DNA from: Amycolatopsis bullii
Lineage (GTDB): Bacteria; Actinomycetota; Actinomycetes; Mycobacteriales; Pseudonocardiaceae
Reading direction: 5' to 3'
Length of the DNA: 64,000 nucleotides
Assembly (NCBI RefSeq): GCF_014654205.1
Contig: NZ_BNAW01000036.1
Location: 24,529 to 88,528 of the forward strand
In this document: positions 27,406-37,139 of the stretch, piece after piece
Layout of the letters: each line of letters starts with the position of its first letter
Numbering within the stretch: the stretch's first letter is position 1
The notes under the pieces: model-generated
The model's database searches: none
Seen by the model: only the letters and a program-made list of their open reading frames with translations
What the model was told of the DNA's origin: nothing
Position numbers and translations under genes: made by a program

Positions 27406-28938
27406 GTGCTGCTGAGCGAGTTGGTCCGCGCGTCCGCCGAACTGGCGGCGACCAGGTCCAGGAAGGCGAAGATCGCCGTCCTGGCCGCCGTGCTGCGCGC
27501 GGCGGAGATCGCCGAGCTGCCCGCGGTGGTCGCCTACCTCACGGGGCAGACGGCGCAGGACAGGCTGGGTGCGGGCTGGCGCACCCTGGCCGCGCTGGGC
27601 GCCGATCCCGCACCGGAGCCGGTGATCCCGGTGCTCGAAGTGGACGCGGCCCTGACGGCGGCCGCGGGCGTGGCGGCGGGCACCGGGTCGAACACGCGGC
27701 GGCAGGAGGTGCTGCGCGCGCTGTTCACCCGGCTGACGAAGGACGAGCAGCAGTTCCTGTTCCGGCTGGTCACCGGCGAGCTGCGGCAGGGCGCGCTGGA
27801 GGGCGTGATGGTCGACGCCATCGCGGCCGCGGCCGAGGTGCCGGCCGAGGACGTGCGGCGGGCGTTCATGCTGTCCGGCAAGCTCGGCGTCACCGCGGTC
27901 GCGGCGCTGACCGGCGGGCAGGCGGCGCTGGCGGAGTTCCGGCTCACCCTCGGCACGCCGATCAAGCCGATGCTGGCCTCGCCGGCGGAGTCGCTCGACG
28001 AAGCCGTCGCCGAGCACGCCGAGGCGATTGTCGAGTACAAAATGGACGGTGCGCGGATCCAGGTGCACCGCCAGGGCGACGAGGTGCACGTCTGGACGCG
28101 GACGCTGCGCGAGATCACCGGGAGCGTGCAGGAGCTGGTGGAGCTCGTGCGGGCGCTGCCGTGCGAGTCGGTGGTGCTCGACGGCGAAACCCTGGCCCTG
28201 ACCGACGCCGGGCGGCCGCGGCCGTTCCAGGACACGATGAGCCGGTTCGGCAGCACCCGCGAGGAACAGGTCAAGGCGCTGCTGCTGCGGCCGTACTTCT
28301 TCGACTGCCTGCACCTCGACGGCGTCGACCTGCTGGACGCGCCGCTCTCGGAGCGCAACGCGGCGCTGCGCAAGGTCGCCGGGGCGCACGTGATCCCCGG
28401 CGAGGTCGGCACCGCGGGGGCCGCCGCCGTGCTGGAGGCGGCGATGGAAGCGGGCCACGAAGGGGTGATGGTCAAGGACCTGGCGGCCCCGTACGCGGCC
28501 GGGCGGCGCGGGCGGGCGTGGCTGAAGGTCAAGCCGGTGCACACGATCGACCTGGTGGTGCTGGCGGCGGAGTGGGGCCACGGCCGGCGCACCGGCACGC
28601 TGTCGAACCTGCACCTGGGCGCCCGCGATCCGGACGGCGGCCCGCCGATCATGGTGGGCAAGACGTTCAAGGGCATGACCGACGAGCTGCTGGCGTGGCA
28701 GACGAGGACGTTCCAGGAGATCGAGACCCACCGCGACGACTGGACGGTGTACGTCCGGCCGGAGATCGTGGTGGAGATCGAGCTGGACAGCGCGCAGGTT
28801 TCCACGCGCTATCCCGGTGGCCTGGCGCTGCGGTTCGCCCGGGTGGTGCGCTACCGCCCGGACAAGGACCCCGCCGAGGCGGACACGATCGACACGGTCC
28901 GCGGCCTGCTCCACGGCGACCGGACGGAAGGGGGCTGA
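27406..28938 (+). CDS. ligB: ATP-dependent DNA ligase, LigB type
   Basis: A 510-residue ATP-dependent ligase. An N-terminal helical DNA-binding domain (about 1-185) is followed by adenylation motif I EYKMDGARIQ (nucleophile Lys about 212), motif III (FFDCLHLDG), motif IV (HEGVMVKD), motif V (WLKVKP) and an OB-fold C-terminus. Resembles mycobacterial LigB, a non-essential backup ligase. GTG start. Upstream spacing of 31 bp from the XRE gene would allow co-transcription. Confidence 0.93.
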   Translation: MLLSELVRASAELAATRSRKAKIAVLAAVLRAAEIAELPAVVAYLTGQTAQDRLGAGWRTLAALGADPAPEPVIPVLEVDAALTAAAGVAAGTGSNTRRQEVLRALFTRLTKDEQQFLFRLVTGELRQGALEGVMVDAIAAAAEVPAEDVRRAFMLSGKLGVTAVAALTGGQAALAEFRLTLGTPIKPMLASPAESLDEAVAEHAEAIVEYKMDGARIQVHRQGDEVHVWTRTLREITGSVQELVELVRALPCESVVLDGETLALTDAGRPRPFQDTMSRFGSTREEQVKALLLRPYFFDCLHLDGVDLLDAPLSERNAALRKVAGAHVIPGEVGTAGAAAVLEAAMEAGHEGVMVKDLAAPYAAGRRGRAWLKVKPVHTIDLVVLAAEWGHGRRTGTLSNLHLGARDPDGGPPIMVGKTFKGMTDELLAWQTRTFQEIETHRDDWTVYVRPEIVVEIELDSAQVSTRYPGGLALRFARVVRYRPDKDPAEADTIDTVRGLLHGDRTEGG

Positions 28939-29069
28939 CGCAAGTCGCTGGTGCCCGCTCGCCGGCCAAAGTGGACGTCAGCCGGACCCCGGAGGGTTTT
29001 CGGCCATTCGGGCGTGCGCACCCGGGGCGCACCCACCCCGACGGTCCACAGTGGAGTTAAGCTCCGCGG

Positions 29070-29684
29070 ATGCGCAGCGAGAAGCTCACCCGGGCCTGGT
29101 TCGCGGTCACCGCGGTCGTCGCACTGGCCGGACTGGTCACCCAGGTGGTCGCGACGGCCACCGACGCCGACGGGCAGGTCGCGAACCTGCTCTGCTTCTT
29201 CACGATCGATTCGAACCTGCTGGTCACGATCACCGCGGCCCTGGTCGCGCTGGGCCGGGCCCGCGGCCGGCTGTTCACCGTCCTCTGGCTCGACGCGCTG
29301 GTCGGCATCATCGTGACCGGCATCGTCTACCAGGTCGCCTTGGCCGGCCTGTACGAGCTGCACGGCCTTTCTCTCGTGTCGGACACGATGCTGCACAAGG
29401 TGACGCCGATCCTGTTCGTGCTCGGCTGGCTCCTGGCCGGCCCACGCGGGGCCCTGACGTGGCGCACGGTCTGGTGGTCACTGCTGTACCCGCTCGCCTG
29501 GCTCGCGTTCACCCTCCCGCGCGGGGCGATCACCGGCTTCTACCCGTACCCGTTCGTCGACGCGGGCGCACTCGGCTACGGCCAGGTGACGCTCAACTGC
29601 GTGTTCATCGGGCTCTTCTTCACCGCGCTCGCCGCGGGCGCTTTCCTGTACGACCGCCGGTTCGCGCGGGCCGAACCTGCCTAA
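29070..29684 (+). CDS. Pr6Pr-type six-helix membrane protein
   Basis: A 204-residue membrane protein with about six TM helices. Family features are FFTIDSNLLV (about 47-56), the His in TMLHKVTPILF, and the polar loop FYPYPFVDAGALGYG. Matches the Pr6Pr family (FAR-17a/AIG1-like). No enzymatic role is established for the bacterial members. The end overlaps the convergent OYE gene stop by 4 bp. Confidence 0.85.
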   Translation: MRSEKLTRAWFAVTAVVALAGLVTQVVATATDADGQVANLLCFFTIDSNLLVTITAALVALGRARGRLFTVLWLDALVGIIVTGIVYQVALAGLYELHGLSLVSDTMLHKVTPILFVLGWLLAGPRGALTWRTVWWSLLYPLAWLAFTLPRGAITGFYPYPFVDAGALGYGQVTLNCVFIGLFFTALAAGAFLYDRRFARAEPA

Positions 29685-30889
29685 CCGCGGACGCGGCGGA
29701 ACGCGTTGAGCCCGTCGGTCAGCCCGGCCCGCACCAGCGTCGGCAGCGCGCCGCGCCGGTCGGCCGGCTTGCCGGCGGCGATCCGGTGCATCTGCCGCGT
29801 GTGCCACTGGATCTCCAGCAAGCTGTCGGCCAGCCGGATGCCGGTCTTCGGGCAGAGCCGCTCCGCGCGGACGTCCTCACCGTCGAGCAGCCGGGCCGGC
29901 AGCCCGGGGTCGACGACGAGCGGCCGGCCCAGCCCGATCACGTCCACTTCGCCCGAGCGCAACGCGGCTTCCATCCCGCCCGCGGTGGTGAACCCGCCGG
30001 TGACCATCAGAGCGACGTCGGAGATCGCCCGCGCTTTCGCCGCGTAGTCCAGGAAGTACGCCTCGCGCGCCTGGCTGCTCGCGCGTCCGGAGCCCATCAT
30101 CGCGGCCTTCTCGTAGGTGCCGCCCGAGACTTCCAGCAGGTCGATGCCGGCTTCGCCGAGTTCCCGCACGACCTCCAGTGACTCCTCCTCGGTGAAGCCG
30201 CCGCGCTGGAAGTCCGCGCTGTTCAGCTTCACCGACACCGGTACGGCGTCCCCGACGGCCGCGCGCACCCGCCGGACCACCTCGAGCAGGAACCGGCGGC
30301 GGCGGACGGCGTCACCGCCCCAGGCGTCCGTGCGGAGGTTCGTCAGCGGCGAAAGGAACTGTGACACCAGGTAGCCGTGCGCGCCGTGGATCTGGACGCC
30401 GTGAAACCCCGCGTCGGCGAAAGTCCGCGCCGCCACGGCGAAGCGCTCGATGATCGCTTCGATCTCCTCGCCGGTCAACGCGCGCGGCGGCGCGAAGGCG
30501 GTCCGGATGCCCCGGTTGCCGAACGGTACGGCGGACGGCGCCACCGGCTCGCGCGAGAGGTACCGCGGGCTCTGCCGCCCGGGGTGGTTCAGCTGCACCC
30601 ACAGGTGGGCGTCCGTGCCCTCGACCGCCCGCGCCCAGTGCCGGAAGCCGCGCGGATCCGCGGTCGCGGCGACGTTGCGCGGCTCGCCGAGCGCAGCCGG
30701 GTCGACCATGACGTTCCCGGTGAGCAACGCGCCCGCCCCGCCGCGGGCCCAGGTCCGGTACAGCTCGAACAGTTCGCGGGTGGGGGCGTTGCGGCGGTCG
30801 CCGAGCTGCTCGCTCAACGCCGACTTCACCAGGCGGTTCGGCAGGACCGCTCCGCACCGCAGCTTCAGCGGTTCCGCCGTGAGCGTCAT
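29681..30889 (-). CDS. NADH:flavin oxidoreductase, old yellow enzyme type
   Basis: A 402-residue FMN-dependent TIM-barrel reductase. Visible are the N-terminal RLVKSALSEQLGDRRNAP, the substrate-binding HGAHGYLVSQFLSPLTNLRTD stretch shown only in part (HGAHGYLVSQFLSP, about 178-191), WVQLNHPGRQ and the phosphate-binding VDVIGLGRPLV. The 2,4-dienoyl-CoA-reductase iron-sulfur domain is absent. Likely reduces alpha,beta-unsaturated carbonyls. ATG at 30889 is preferred since the frame above it lacks similarity. Two palindromes lie just upstream and may be operators. Confidence 0.9.
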   Translation of the reverse strand: MTLTAEPLKLRCGAVLPNRLVKSALSEQLGDRRNAPTRELFELYRTWARGGAGALLTGNVMVDPAALGEPRNVAATADPRGFRHWARAVEGTDAHLWVQLNHPGRQSPRYLSREPVAPSAVPFGNRGIRTAFAPPRALTGEEIEAIIERFAVAARTFADAGFHGVQIHGAHGYLVSQFLSPLTNLRTDAWGGDAVRRRRFLLEVVRRVRAAVGDAVPVSVKLNSADFQRGGFTEEESLEVVRELGEAGIDLLEVSGGTYEKAAMMGSGRASSQAREAYFLDYAAKARAISDVALMVTGGFTTAGGMEAALRSGEVDVIGLGRPLVVDPGLPARLLDGEDVRAERLCPKTGIRLADSLLEIQWHTRQMHRIAAGKPADRRGALPTLVRAGLTDGLNAFRRVRG

Positions 30890-30905
30890 CGCGACACCTC
30901 TCCAA

Positions 30906-30950
30906 CTTACTCTCGGTAAGGTGACTCGACGGTAGCATACCGCCGGTATG
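30906..30950. promoter_or_regulatory. two inverted repeats, candidate operators
   Basis: CTTAC-TCTCG-GTAAG at 30906-30920 and the perfect 15-bp palindrome CATACCGCCGGTATG at 30936-30950. They lie in the 97-bp gap between the divergent OYE (minus) and MBL hydrolase (plus) genes. Their size suits TetR-type dimers. No adjacent TetR gene is present, so the binding protein is unknown. Confidence 0.5.
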
Positions 30951-30986
30951 TCCTCTGCCCGGCGAACGACCACTAGGGTCGGGCGC

Positions 30987-31610
30987 ATGACGGCGATCGT
31001 GCAGAACCTGGTGACCTCTGGCGTCTTCCGGCTCGACGGGGGCAGCTGGGACGTCGACAACAACGTCTGGCTCCTCGGCGACGACACGGAGGTGATCGTG
31101 ATCGACGCGGCGCACGACGCGAAGGCCATCGCCAACGTCGTGGGCGAGCGGAAGCTGGCCGCGATCGTCTGCACCCACGCGCACAACGACCACGTCAACG
31201 CCGCCCCGGAACTGGCGGCCGCGACCGGCGCGCCGATCCTGCTGCACCCGGACGACCGGGTCGTCTGGGACCTCACGCACCCGGACCGCGCCCCGGACGG
31301 CGAACTGGCCGACGGCCAGAAGATCACCATCGCGGGCACCGAGCTCCGCGTCATCCACACCCCGGGGCACGCGCCGGGCGCGGTGTGCCTGTACGCGGCG
31401 GAGCTGGGTGTCCTGTTCACCGGCGACACGCTGTTCCACGGCGGTCCGGGCGCCACCGGCCGGTCCTATTCGGACTACCCGACGATCGTGCGGTCCATCC
31501 GGGAAAAGCTCTTCGCGCTCCCGGAGGCGACGAAGGTCCACACCGGACACGGCGAAGGCACGACGATCGGCGCCGAGAAGGCCGCGTCGGACGGCTGGGA
31601 GCAGCCCTAG
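30987..31610 (+). CDS. MBL-fold hydrolase, glyoxalase II-like
   Basis: A 207-residue metallo-beta-lactamase-fold protein with an intact metal site: THAHNDH (about 61-67), the later His in IHTPGHAPG, Asp in FTGDTLF and a final His in HTGHGEG. It resembles hydroxyacyl-thiol hydrolases that act on glutathione or mycothiol esters; the substrate is not shown by sequence. ATG 30987 is chosen over an upstream candidate at 30948 because that one would run through the palindrome. Its stop shares CTAG (31607-31610) with the convergent gene. Confidence 0.87.
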   Translation: MTAIVQNLVTSGVFRLDGGSWDVDNNVWLLGDDTEVIVIDAAHDAKAIANVVGERKLAAIVCTHAHNDHVNAAPELAAATGAPILLHPDDRVVWDLTHPDRAPDGELADGQKITIAGTELRVIHTPGHAPGAVCLYAAELGVLFTGDTLFHGGPGATGRSYSDYPTIVRSIREKLFALPEATKVHTGHGEGTTIGAEKAASDGWEQP

Positions 31611-32122
31611 GAAGTGTGCTTCCGGGCGACGAGGGCGAACTCCTCGATCGCCCGGTCGAAGGCGGCGCTGGCCTCCCGGACCGGCGTGGGCAGGAATCTC
31701 CGGTCGAACTTCCCGTCGTCGTCGAGCTCCCACCGGGTGTGGTGGAGTTCCATCTCCTTCCGGCGGAGCACGTTCGCCTGCTCGACCAGCTCGTCCGGCC
31801 CGCTCATCACGAGCAGCCCGTAGAACGCGCGCATCTCGGTGCGAGCCGTGTAGTACGCGTCATCGAACTCGATCTCGCGCTGCGCATCGGTCTCGGCCTC
31901 TTCGTGCAGCTGCCGGCGACGGTGGATCACGTTGATGTCGACGATGTGCTTGCGAGCCCGCGTCGCGGCCTCGATCAGCCCGGCACAGCGGTCGGCGCGG
32001 TCCTGCCGCAGCTTCGCCCGCCGCGCCGCGTTCAGCTTCAGCGGCTCGAGCAGCGCGCCCAGCGTCACGCCGACCAGCGAGGCCACCGCCGCGATGACCG
32101 CGGCACCGAGGGCCGTCAGCAC
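31607..32122 (-). CDS. hypothetical membrane-anchored protein
   Basis: A 171-residue protein with one N-terminal helix (ALGAAVIAAVASLVGVTLGA, about residues 4-23), then a long charged helical region (about 30-170), probably a cytosolic coiled coil. No family recognised. GTG at 32122 overlaps the DUF309 stop by 7 bp (GTGCTGA), implying coupling. Role unknown. Confidence 0.65.
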   Translation of the reverse strand: MLTALGAAVIAAVASLVGVTLGALLEPLKLNAARRAKLRQDRADRCAGLIEAATRARKHIVDINVIHRRRQLHEEAETDAQREIEFDDAYYTARTEMRAFYGLLVMSGPDELVEQANVLRRKEMELHHTRWELDDDGKFDRRFLPTPVREASAAFDRAIEEFALVARKHTS

Positions 32123-32583
32123 GTCAGCCGCGGCGCGCTCGGCGACACCCGGACTCGCGACTTCGCTTCGGCCGCGAGCGCGAGCGCCCACTCCTGCAGC
32201 CCGGCGACGTCGATGCCGTGCGGTGGGCCGTCCCGGAACGGCTCGATGTTCGCCGCCCCGCGCTCCAGCAGGGACACCGCGCCGACGTTGTTGCCGCGCG
32301 CCGCGTGCGTCAGGCCCACCGCGAGCTGGGCGAGGCCGCGCCAGAGCTCGCGGTCGGGGCCGTCGGTGGTCTTCCAGGCGTCTTCGAAGACCTCGTGCGC
32401 GTGGAACGGCTTGCCGTCGTCGAGCAGCCGCTGGGCCTCCGCGAGCGTTTGCGCGGGGGTGCGCTCGATGCCTTCGGGCTGGCGTTCGACGCCGTCCGCG
32501 CCGTACGGCAGCGGTCGGCCGAGGCCGTCGCGCGGCCGTGCGTTGCGTGCCCGTCCCTCGGGGTCCCGGTCGCGGCGGCTCAT
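32116..32583 (-). CDS. DUF309 domain protein
   Basis: A 155-residue soluble protein with the DUF309 signature GKPFHAHEVFEDAWKT (about 57-72) and RELWRGLAQLAVGLTHAARG (about 78-97), all-helical. Function is not established. Divergent from guaB1, 43 bp away, and followed by the membrane-anchored hypothetical gene. Confidence 0.87.
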   Translation of the reverse strand: MSRRDRDPEGRARNARPRDGLGRPLPYGADGVERQPEGIERTPAQTLAEAQRLLDDGKPFHAHEVFEDAWKTTDGPDRELWRGLAQLAVGLTHAARGNNVGAVSLLERGAANIEPFRDGPPHGIDVAGLQEWALALAAEAKSRVRVSPSAPRLTC

Positions 32584-32626
32584 GCCCCCGATCCTGCCAC
32601 GGGCCCGGCAGGTAGTCTGGTGACTC

Positions 32627-34066
32627 GTGCGTTTCCTCGACGGCCACCGGCCTGCCCACGACCTGACCTACGACGACGTGTTCCTGCTGCCGAACCGTTC
32701 GGACGTGGAGTCCCGCTTCGACGTCGACCTCGCCACCGCGGACGGCACCGGCGCGACGATCCCGATCGTGGTCGCCAACATGACCGCGGTCGCCGGCCGC
32801 CGGATGGCCGAGACCGTCGCCCGCCGCGGCGGGCTGGTCGTGCTGCCGCAGGACGTCGACAGCGCCGCCGTCGCCGAGATCGTCGGCTGGGTGAAGAGCC
32901 GCCACACGGTGTGGGACACGCCACTGGTGCTCACCGGCGGTGACGCGGTCGCCGACGCCCTCAACCTGGTCCACAAGCGGGCCCACGGCGCTGTCGTCGT
33001 CGTGGACGGCGAAGGCCGCCCGGTCGGCATCGTCGACGAAGCGGCCTGCGCGGGCGTCGACCGCTTCGCGCGGCTCGCCGACGTCGCGCAGCCGCCGACC
33101 GTCGCGGTTCCGCTCACCACGCCGGCGCGCGAGGTGTTCGAGCTGCTGAACAGCCACGGCGCCCCCCTGGCGCTCGGCCTCGACACCGACGGCCGGCTCG
33201 CGGGCGTCCTCACCGCCGTCGGCGCCCTGCGCGCCGAGATCTACACCCCGGCCGTCGACGACGCGGGCAAGCTGCGGGTTGCCGCCGCGGTCGGGGTCAA
33301 CGGCGACGTCGCGGCCAAGGCCGAAGCGGTCCTGACGGCCGGCGTCGACGTGCTGGTCGTGGACACCGCGCACGGGCACCAGGAGAAGATGATCGCCGCG
33401 CTGAAGGCCGTCCGGTCGGTGTCGCCGCAGGTCCCGGTGGTCGCCGGGAACGTGGTCACCGCCGAGGGCACGCGGGACCTGATCCAGGCGGGCGCCGACG
33501 TCGTCAAGGTCGGCGTCGGGCCGGGCGCGATGTGCACCACCCGGATGATGACCGGCGTGGGCCGCCCGCAGTTCTCCGCGGTCGCCGACTGCGCCGCCGC
33601 CGCGCGCGAGCTGGGCAAGCACGTCTGGGCCGACGGCGGGGTCCGCCACCCGCGTGACGTCGCGCTGGCGCTGGCCGCCGGCGCGTCCGCGGCGATGGTC
33701 GGCTCGTGGTTCGCCGGCACCTACGAATCCCCCGGTGACCTGCGGTTCGACGAGCAGGGACGGCCCTACAAGGAGTCGTTCGGCATGGCGTCGAAGCGCG
33801 CGGTGGGCGCGCGGACCCGCACGGACAACTCGTTCGACCGCGCACGCAAGGCGCTGTTCGAAGAGGGCATCTCGTCGTCACGGATGTCGCTGGACCCGCA
33901 GCGCCCGGGGGTCGAGGACCTGCTGGACTCGATCGGCTCCGGCGTGCGCTCTTCCTGCACCTACGCGGGCGCGCGAACCCTGGAGGAGTTCCACGAGCGC
34001 GCTGTCCTGGGGGTCCAGTCGGCCGCCGGCTTCGCCGAAGGCCGCCCCCTCCCCTCCGGCTGGTGA
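32627..34066 (+). CDS. guaB1: GuaB1-family GMP reductase (IMPDH-related, CBS-containing)
   Basis: A 479-residue TIM-barrel enzyme of the IMPDH/GMPR superfamily. The N-terminus LTYDDVFLLPNRS is typical, a CBS-domain pair occupies about 90-205, and the catalytic Cys lies in VGPGAMCTTR (about 303). The actinobacterial GuaB1 group is known to act as a CBS-regulated GMP reductase, converting GMP to IMP for purine salvage. It is less likely to be the true IMPDH. GTG start. Confidence 0.88.
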   Translation: MRFLDGHRPAHDLTYDDVFLLPNRSDVESRFDVDLATADGTGATIPIVVANMTAVAGRRMAETVARRGGLVVLPQDVDSAAVAEIVGWVKSRHTVWDTPLVLTGGDAVADALNLVHKRAHGAVVVVDGEGRPVGIVDEAACAGVDRFARLADVAQPPTVAVPLTTPAREVFELLNSHGAPLALGLDTDGRLAGVLTAVGALRAEIYTPAVDDAGKLRVAAAVGVNGDVAAKAEAVLTAGVDVLVVDTAHGHQEKMIAALKAVRSVSPQVPVVAGNVVTAEGTRDLIQAGADVVKVGVGPGAMCTTRMMTGVGRPQFSAVADCAAAARELGKHVWADGGVRHPRDVALALAAGASAAMVGSWFAGTYESPGDLRFDEQGRPYKESFGMASKRAVGARTRTDNSFDRARKALFEEGISSSRMSLDPQRPGVEDLLDSIGSGVRSSCTYAGARTLEEFHERAVLGVQSAAGFAEGRPLPSGW

Positions 34067-34067
34067 C

Positions 34068-37000
34068 TCAGCCCGCGCAGCACACGTGCTCGGACCACTC
34101 CGGCACGTGCCACCAGTGCTGCTTCTCCGCTGATCGGGCCGCGGGCGCCACCTCGGTGGCCGCCCGCGCCTCCGGTCGGTTCCGGTAGGGCGCCAGCAAC
34201 TCGCCGACCGTGCGCAGCACCCCGCCGACCAGCACGCTGCGGACGTTCGCGGCCGCCTTGATGTCCTGCAACGGGTTGCCGCTGACCAGCGACAGATCGG
34301 CGTACGCCCCTCGCTTGAGCACCCCGATCCGGTCCTCCAGGCCCAGCCACCGCGCCGGGTTGCGGGTGGCGGTGGTCAGCGCCTCGTACGGCGTGAACCC
34401 GAACGCGACCATCGCCCGCAGGTTCTGGTGGGTGGAGACGGCCACGTTGTCCAGCGGGGAGTCGGTGCCGGTGACCACGAACCCGCCCGCCCGGTGGATC
34501 CGCAGCACCATGTCGACGTTCCCGGCGAGGACCTGGCGGAGGTAGGCGTTCTCCGGGTTGCCCGCGGTGTCCGCCGTGGTCTTGAGCTGCTGGTACTCCC
34601 ACGGCGGGAAGAGGACCTCGGTGCGCTCGTCGGTCACCAGCGACTTGTCGTCCGCGTACAACGCCCTCGAGGTGAACAGCGTCGGTGTGATCGACATCCC
34701 CGAGCGGACGAACAGCGCGATCGCGTCCTGGTACGACCGGCCGATCCGGCTGACCGTGTGCGAGTAGCCGAGCCGGTTGGTCGCCCCGGTGTGCTCCATC
34801 GCGTCCATGCCGATGTTCGCCGCCGGGTACAGGTAGTGCGACGACAACGGGATGCCCGCCCGGTGCGCGGCCCGGACCACCGCCTGCTGGTACGCCACGG
34901 GAAGCCGGACGTACGTCTTGATCATGTCGTACTCCAGCTCGACCGCGCGGGACAGCTCCAGATCCAGCTGGTCGGGCGACAGCGTCGGCCGCATGAAGTT
35001 GTAGTAGATCCGGGAGCCGTCGATGGCTTCGCCGGTGCCGAAATACCTCGGCCCGACCCGGCTTCCGGATTCCAGCGCCTCCCGCGTCTCCAGCATCTGG
35101 TACACCGGGTCGCCGGGCGAGCGGGTCGTGGTGATGCCGTAGGACAGCCACAGCCTGCCCTGCCGGTCGCCCCACTGCCGGCCGCGCAGGTGCCAGTGGT
35201 TGTGGAGGTCGACGAGCCCGGGCATGGCGGTCAGGTCACGCGCGTCGACGGTACCGGGCGCGTCCCGGTGCGGCCGGACGTCGGCGATCCGGCCGCCGTC
35301 GACGACGATGTCGACGTCCCGCCGCAGCGTCCGGGCGACGCCGTCCCACGCCGCGCCGACGTGGATGACGGTCCGGCGCGGCGGGCGCGGGCGGGCCCAG
35401 GTGAAGTCGAGCCGGATCGTGCGCGGCTCGCCACCGGTGATCTTCTGCGCCTTGAGCTGCCCCTTCGACAGGTACACGAGCGTGTCGTTCCCCTGCCAGG
35501 CCAGTGAGTCGGTGACGTCGTGGGTGACCTGCCGCGGCGCCCCGATCAGCCGTCCGGTGCCGTCGACCGGGGCGATCCAGGCGACGCTTTCGACCGTGAA
35601 CGCGAGGTACCGCCCGTCGGGTGACCACAGTGGACCGTCGTCGCCGCGGGTGGCGAGCGACCGGAACGGCATCGGCTCGGCGTAGCGGAGTTCGTGCGTC
35701 TTCAGGTCGACCGTGAGGATCTGGCTCGTGCCTTCGCGGTACCGCCGCGAATACGGCTTCACCGCGGCCAGCGCGAGCACCGACCCGTCGGGCGACCAGG
35801 TGGGCCGGCCCGGCATGAACAGCGGGGGCGTCACCTGCTGGGCCGTGGCCGCGGCGACGTCGTAAACCCACGTGGCGCCGTCCTGGTCGGCGTAGGCCAC
35901 GCGGCCGCCGTCGGGCGACCACCGCGGCGCGACCTGCGCGCCCGCCTGCTGGGTGAGGACGGTGTCCTGGCCGGTGCCGAGGTCACGCACCCACAGGTCG
36001 GCGGTGCCGAGCCGGTCGCTCGTGTAGAGCAGCTTCGTGCCGTCCGGGTGGAAGTCCGGGTCGGAGTTGAAGTAGCCGTCGCCGATCAGCCGCTGTGGCC
36101 TGCCCCCGGCCGCCGCGACGACGTAGATCGCGTTGAGGGCCCGGAACGCGATCCGCTTGCCGTCCTGGGACACCACCGGACCGGCGATGCCCCGGACGGG
36201 CTTCGGTGCGGCCGAATCCAGGTCGCGGATCCGCCGCCCGTAGTCACGCGGTGCCGTGGATACGCCCGCTTCGAACGGGATGTCTCTGACCGCGCCGGAA
36301 AGTTCGCGCCGCCGGAGGTGCCCGTCGGCGGTGTAGAGCACGGCCGACCCGGTCCAGTTCGCGGGGAAGCCGAAGACGTCCTCGCCCGTCGTGAGCTGCC
36401 GGTCGCCGAGCATGAGGTCCGCTTCGGCGCCGCGCAACCGCAGGTAGCTAGGCTGGTCGCCGGGGCCGAAGGCGGGGCCGTAGAGCTTGTCGGTGCCGGT
36501 CGCGGTGACCAGGCGCGTGCGGGCGCCCGTGGCCGGGGTGACGACGTCGATGGCGGTGTCGTTCACGGTGAAGACGAGCTTCGTGCCGTCGGCCGACCAC
36601 CGCGGCGACGCCTCTTCGTCGGCGGTGGAGACCACCGTGCTGATCGCTCCGGAGGCGACGTCGAGCAGGTGGATGCCGTAGCTGCCGTCCCGGTCGCTGC
36701 TGAAGGCGAGCTTGGTGCCGTCCGGCGAGAACGCGGGCTCGCGGTGGTCGAACCGCCCGCTGGTGAGCTTGCGCGGCGTCCCGCCGGCGGCGTCGACGAC
36801 GTACAGGTGGAAGTTGCCGTCGCGGTACGACTGGAACGCGATCCGGCGGCCGTCCGGCGACCAGCTGGGGAGGGTGGCGTCCTGCAGGTCGTCGGTGAGC
36901 CGCCGGGCGCGGCCGCCGCCCGCGGGCAGGACCCAGATCCCGGTGACCAGGTCGACCGCGATCCACCGGCCGTCCGGTGACAGCGCGGCGGCCATGTTGG

Positions 37001-37139
37001 TGCCCTCCCGCAGCACCACCCCGCCCGGTCCGGCGTCCGGTTCGGCCTCGGCCACCCCCGCCCCGGCCACGGTCAGCGCGGCAGCGGCGGCACCACTGCG
37101 GACGAGAAGCTCACGACGAGAAAGATTTTCCGGCCCCAT
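34068..37139 (-). CDS. Tat-exported TolB-propeller/amidohydrolase fusion
   Basis: About 1023 residues. The Tat signal is LSRRELLVRSGAAAAALTVA. About 12 repeats of the WSPDGRRIAF type form one or two TolB/PD40 beta-propellers (roughly 40-620). The C-terminal amidohydrolase domain (about 640-1000) has the metal His pair in DLHNHWHL, a probable carboxylated Lys in DMIKTY, His in LSSHYLY and HTGATN, and Asp in GTDSPLDN. ATG at 37139 gives a normal short Tat n-region; GTG at 37196 is an upstream alternative. It probably hydrolyses a cyclic amide or peptide outside the cell. Stop lies 1 bp from that of guaB1. Confidence 0.87.
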   Translation of the reverse strand: MGPENLSRRELLVRSGAAAAALTVAGAGVAEAEPDAGPGGVVLREGTNMAAALSPDGRWIAVDLVTGIWVLPAGGGRARRLTDDLQDATLPSWSPDGRRIAFQSYRDGNFHLYVVDAAGGTPRKLTSGRFDHREPAFSPDGTKLAFSSDRDGSYGIHLLDVASGAISTVVSTADEEASPRWSADGTKLVFTVNDTAIDVVTPATGARTRLVTATGTDKLYGPAFGPGDQPSYLRLRGAEADLMLGDRQLTTGEDVFGFPANWTGSAVLYTADGHLRRRELSGAVRDIPFEAGVSTAPRDYGRRIRDLDSAAPKPVRGIAGPVVSQDGKRIAFRALNAIYVVAAAGGRPQRLIGDGYFNSDPDFHPDGTKLLYTSDRLGTADLWVRDLGTGQDTVLTQQAGAQVAPRWSPDGGRVAYADQDGATWVYDVAAATAQQVTPPLFMPGRPTWSPDGSVLALAAVKPYSRRYREGTSQILTVDLKTHELRYAEPMPFRSLATRGDDGPLWSPDGRYLAFTVESVAWIAPVDGTGRLIGAPRQVTHDVTDSLAWQGNDTLVYLSKGQLKAQKITGGEPRTIRLDFTWARPRPPRRTVIHVGAAWDGVARTLRRDVDIVVDGGRIADVRPHRDAPGTVDARDLTAMPGLVDLHNHWHLRGRQWGDRQGRLWLSYGITTTRSPGDPVYQMLETREALESGSRVGPRYFGTGEAIDGSRIYYNFMRPTLSPDQLDLELSRAVELEYDMIKTYVRLPVAYQQAVVRAAHRAGIPLSSHYLYPAANIGMDAMEHTGATNRLGYSHTVSRIGRSYQDAIALFVRSGMSITPTLFTSRALYADDKSLVTDERTEVLFPPWEYQQLKTTADTAGNPENAYLRQVLAGNVDMVLRIHRAGGFVVTGTDSPLDNVAVSTHQNLRAMVAFGFTPYEALTTATRNPARWLGLEDRIGVLKRGAYADLSLVSGNPLQDIKAAANVRSVLVGGVLRTVGELLAPYRNRPEARAATEVAPAARSAEKQHWWHVPEWSEHVCCAG

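Noticed and set aside
31607..33649. A 680-codon minus-strand frame over guaB1
   Set aside because: Only the terminal 171 codons look genuine; the rest is antisense to guaB1 and out of frame with the DUF309 gene.
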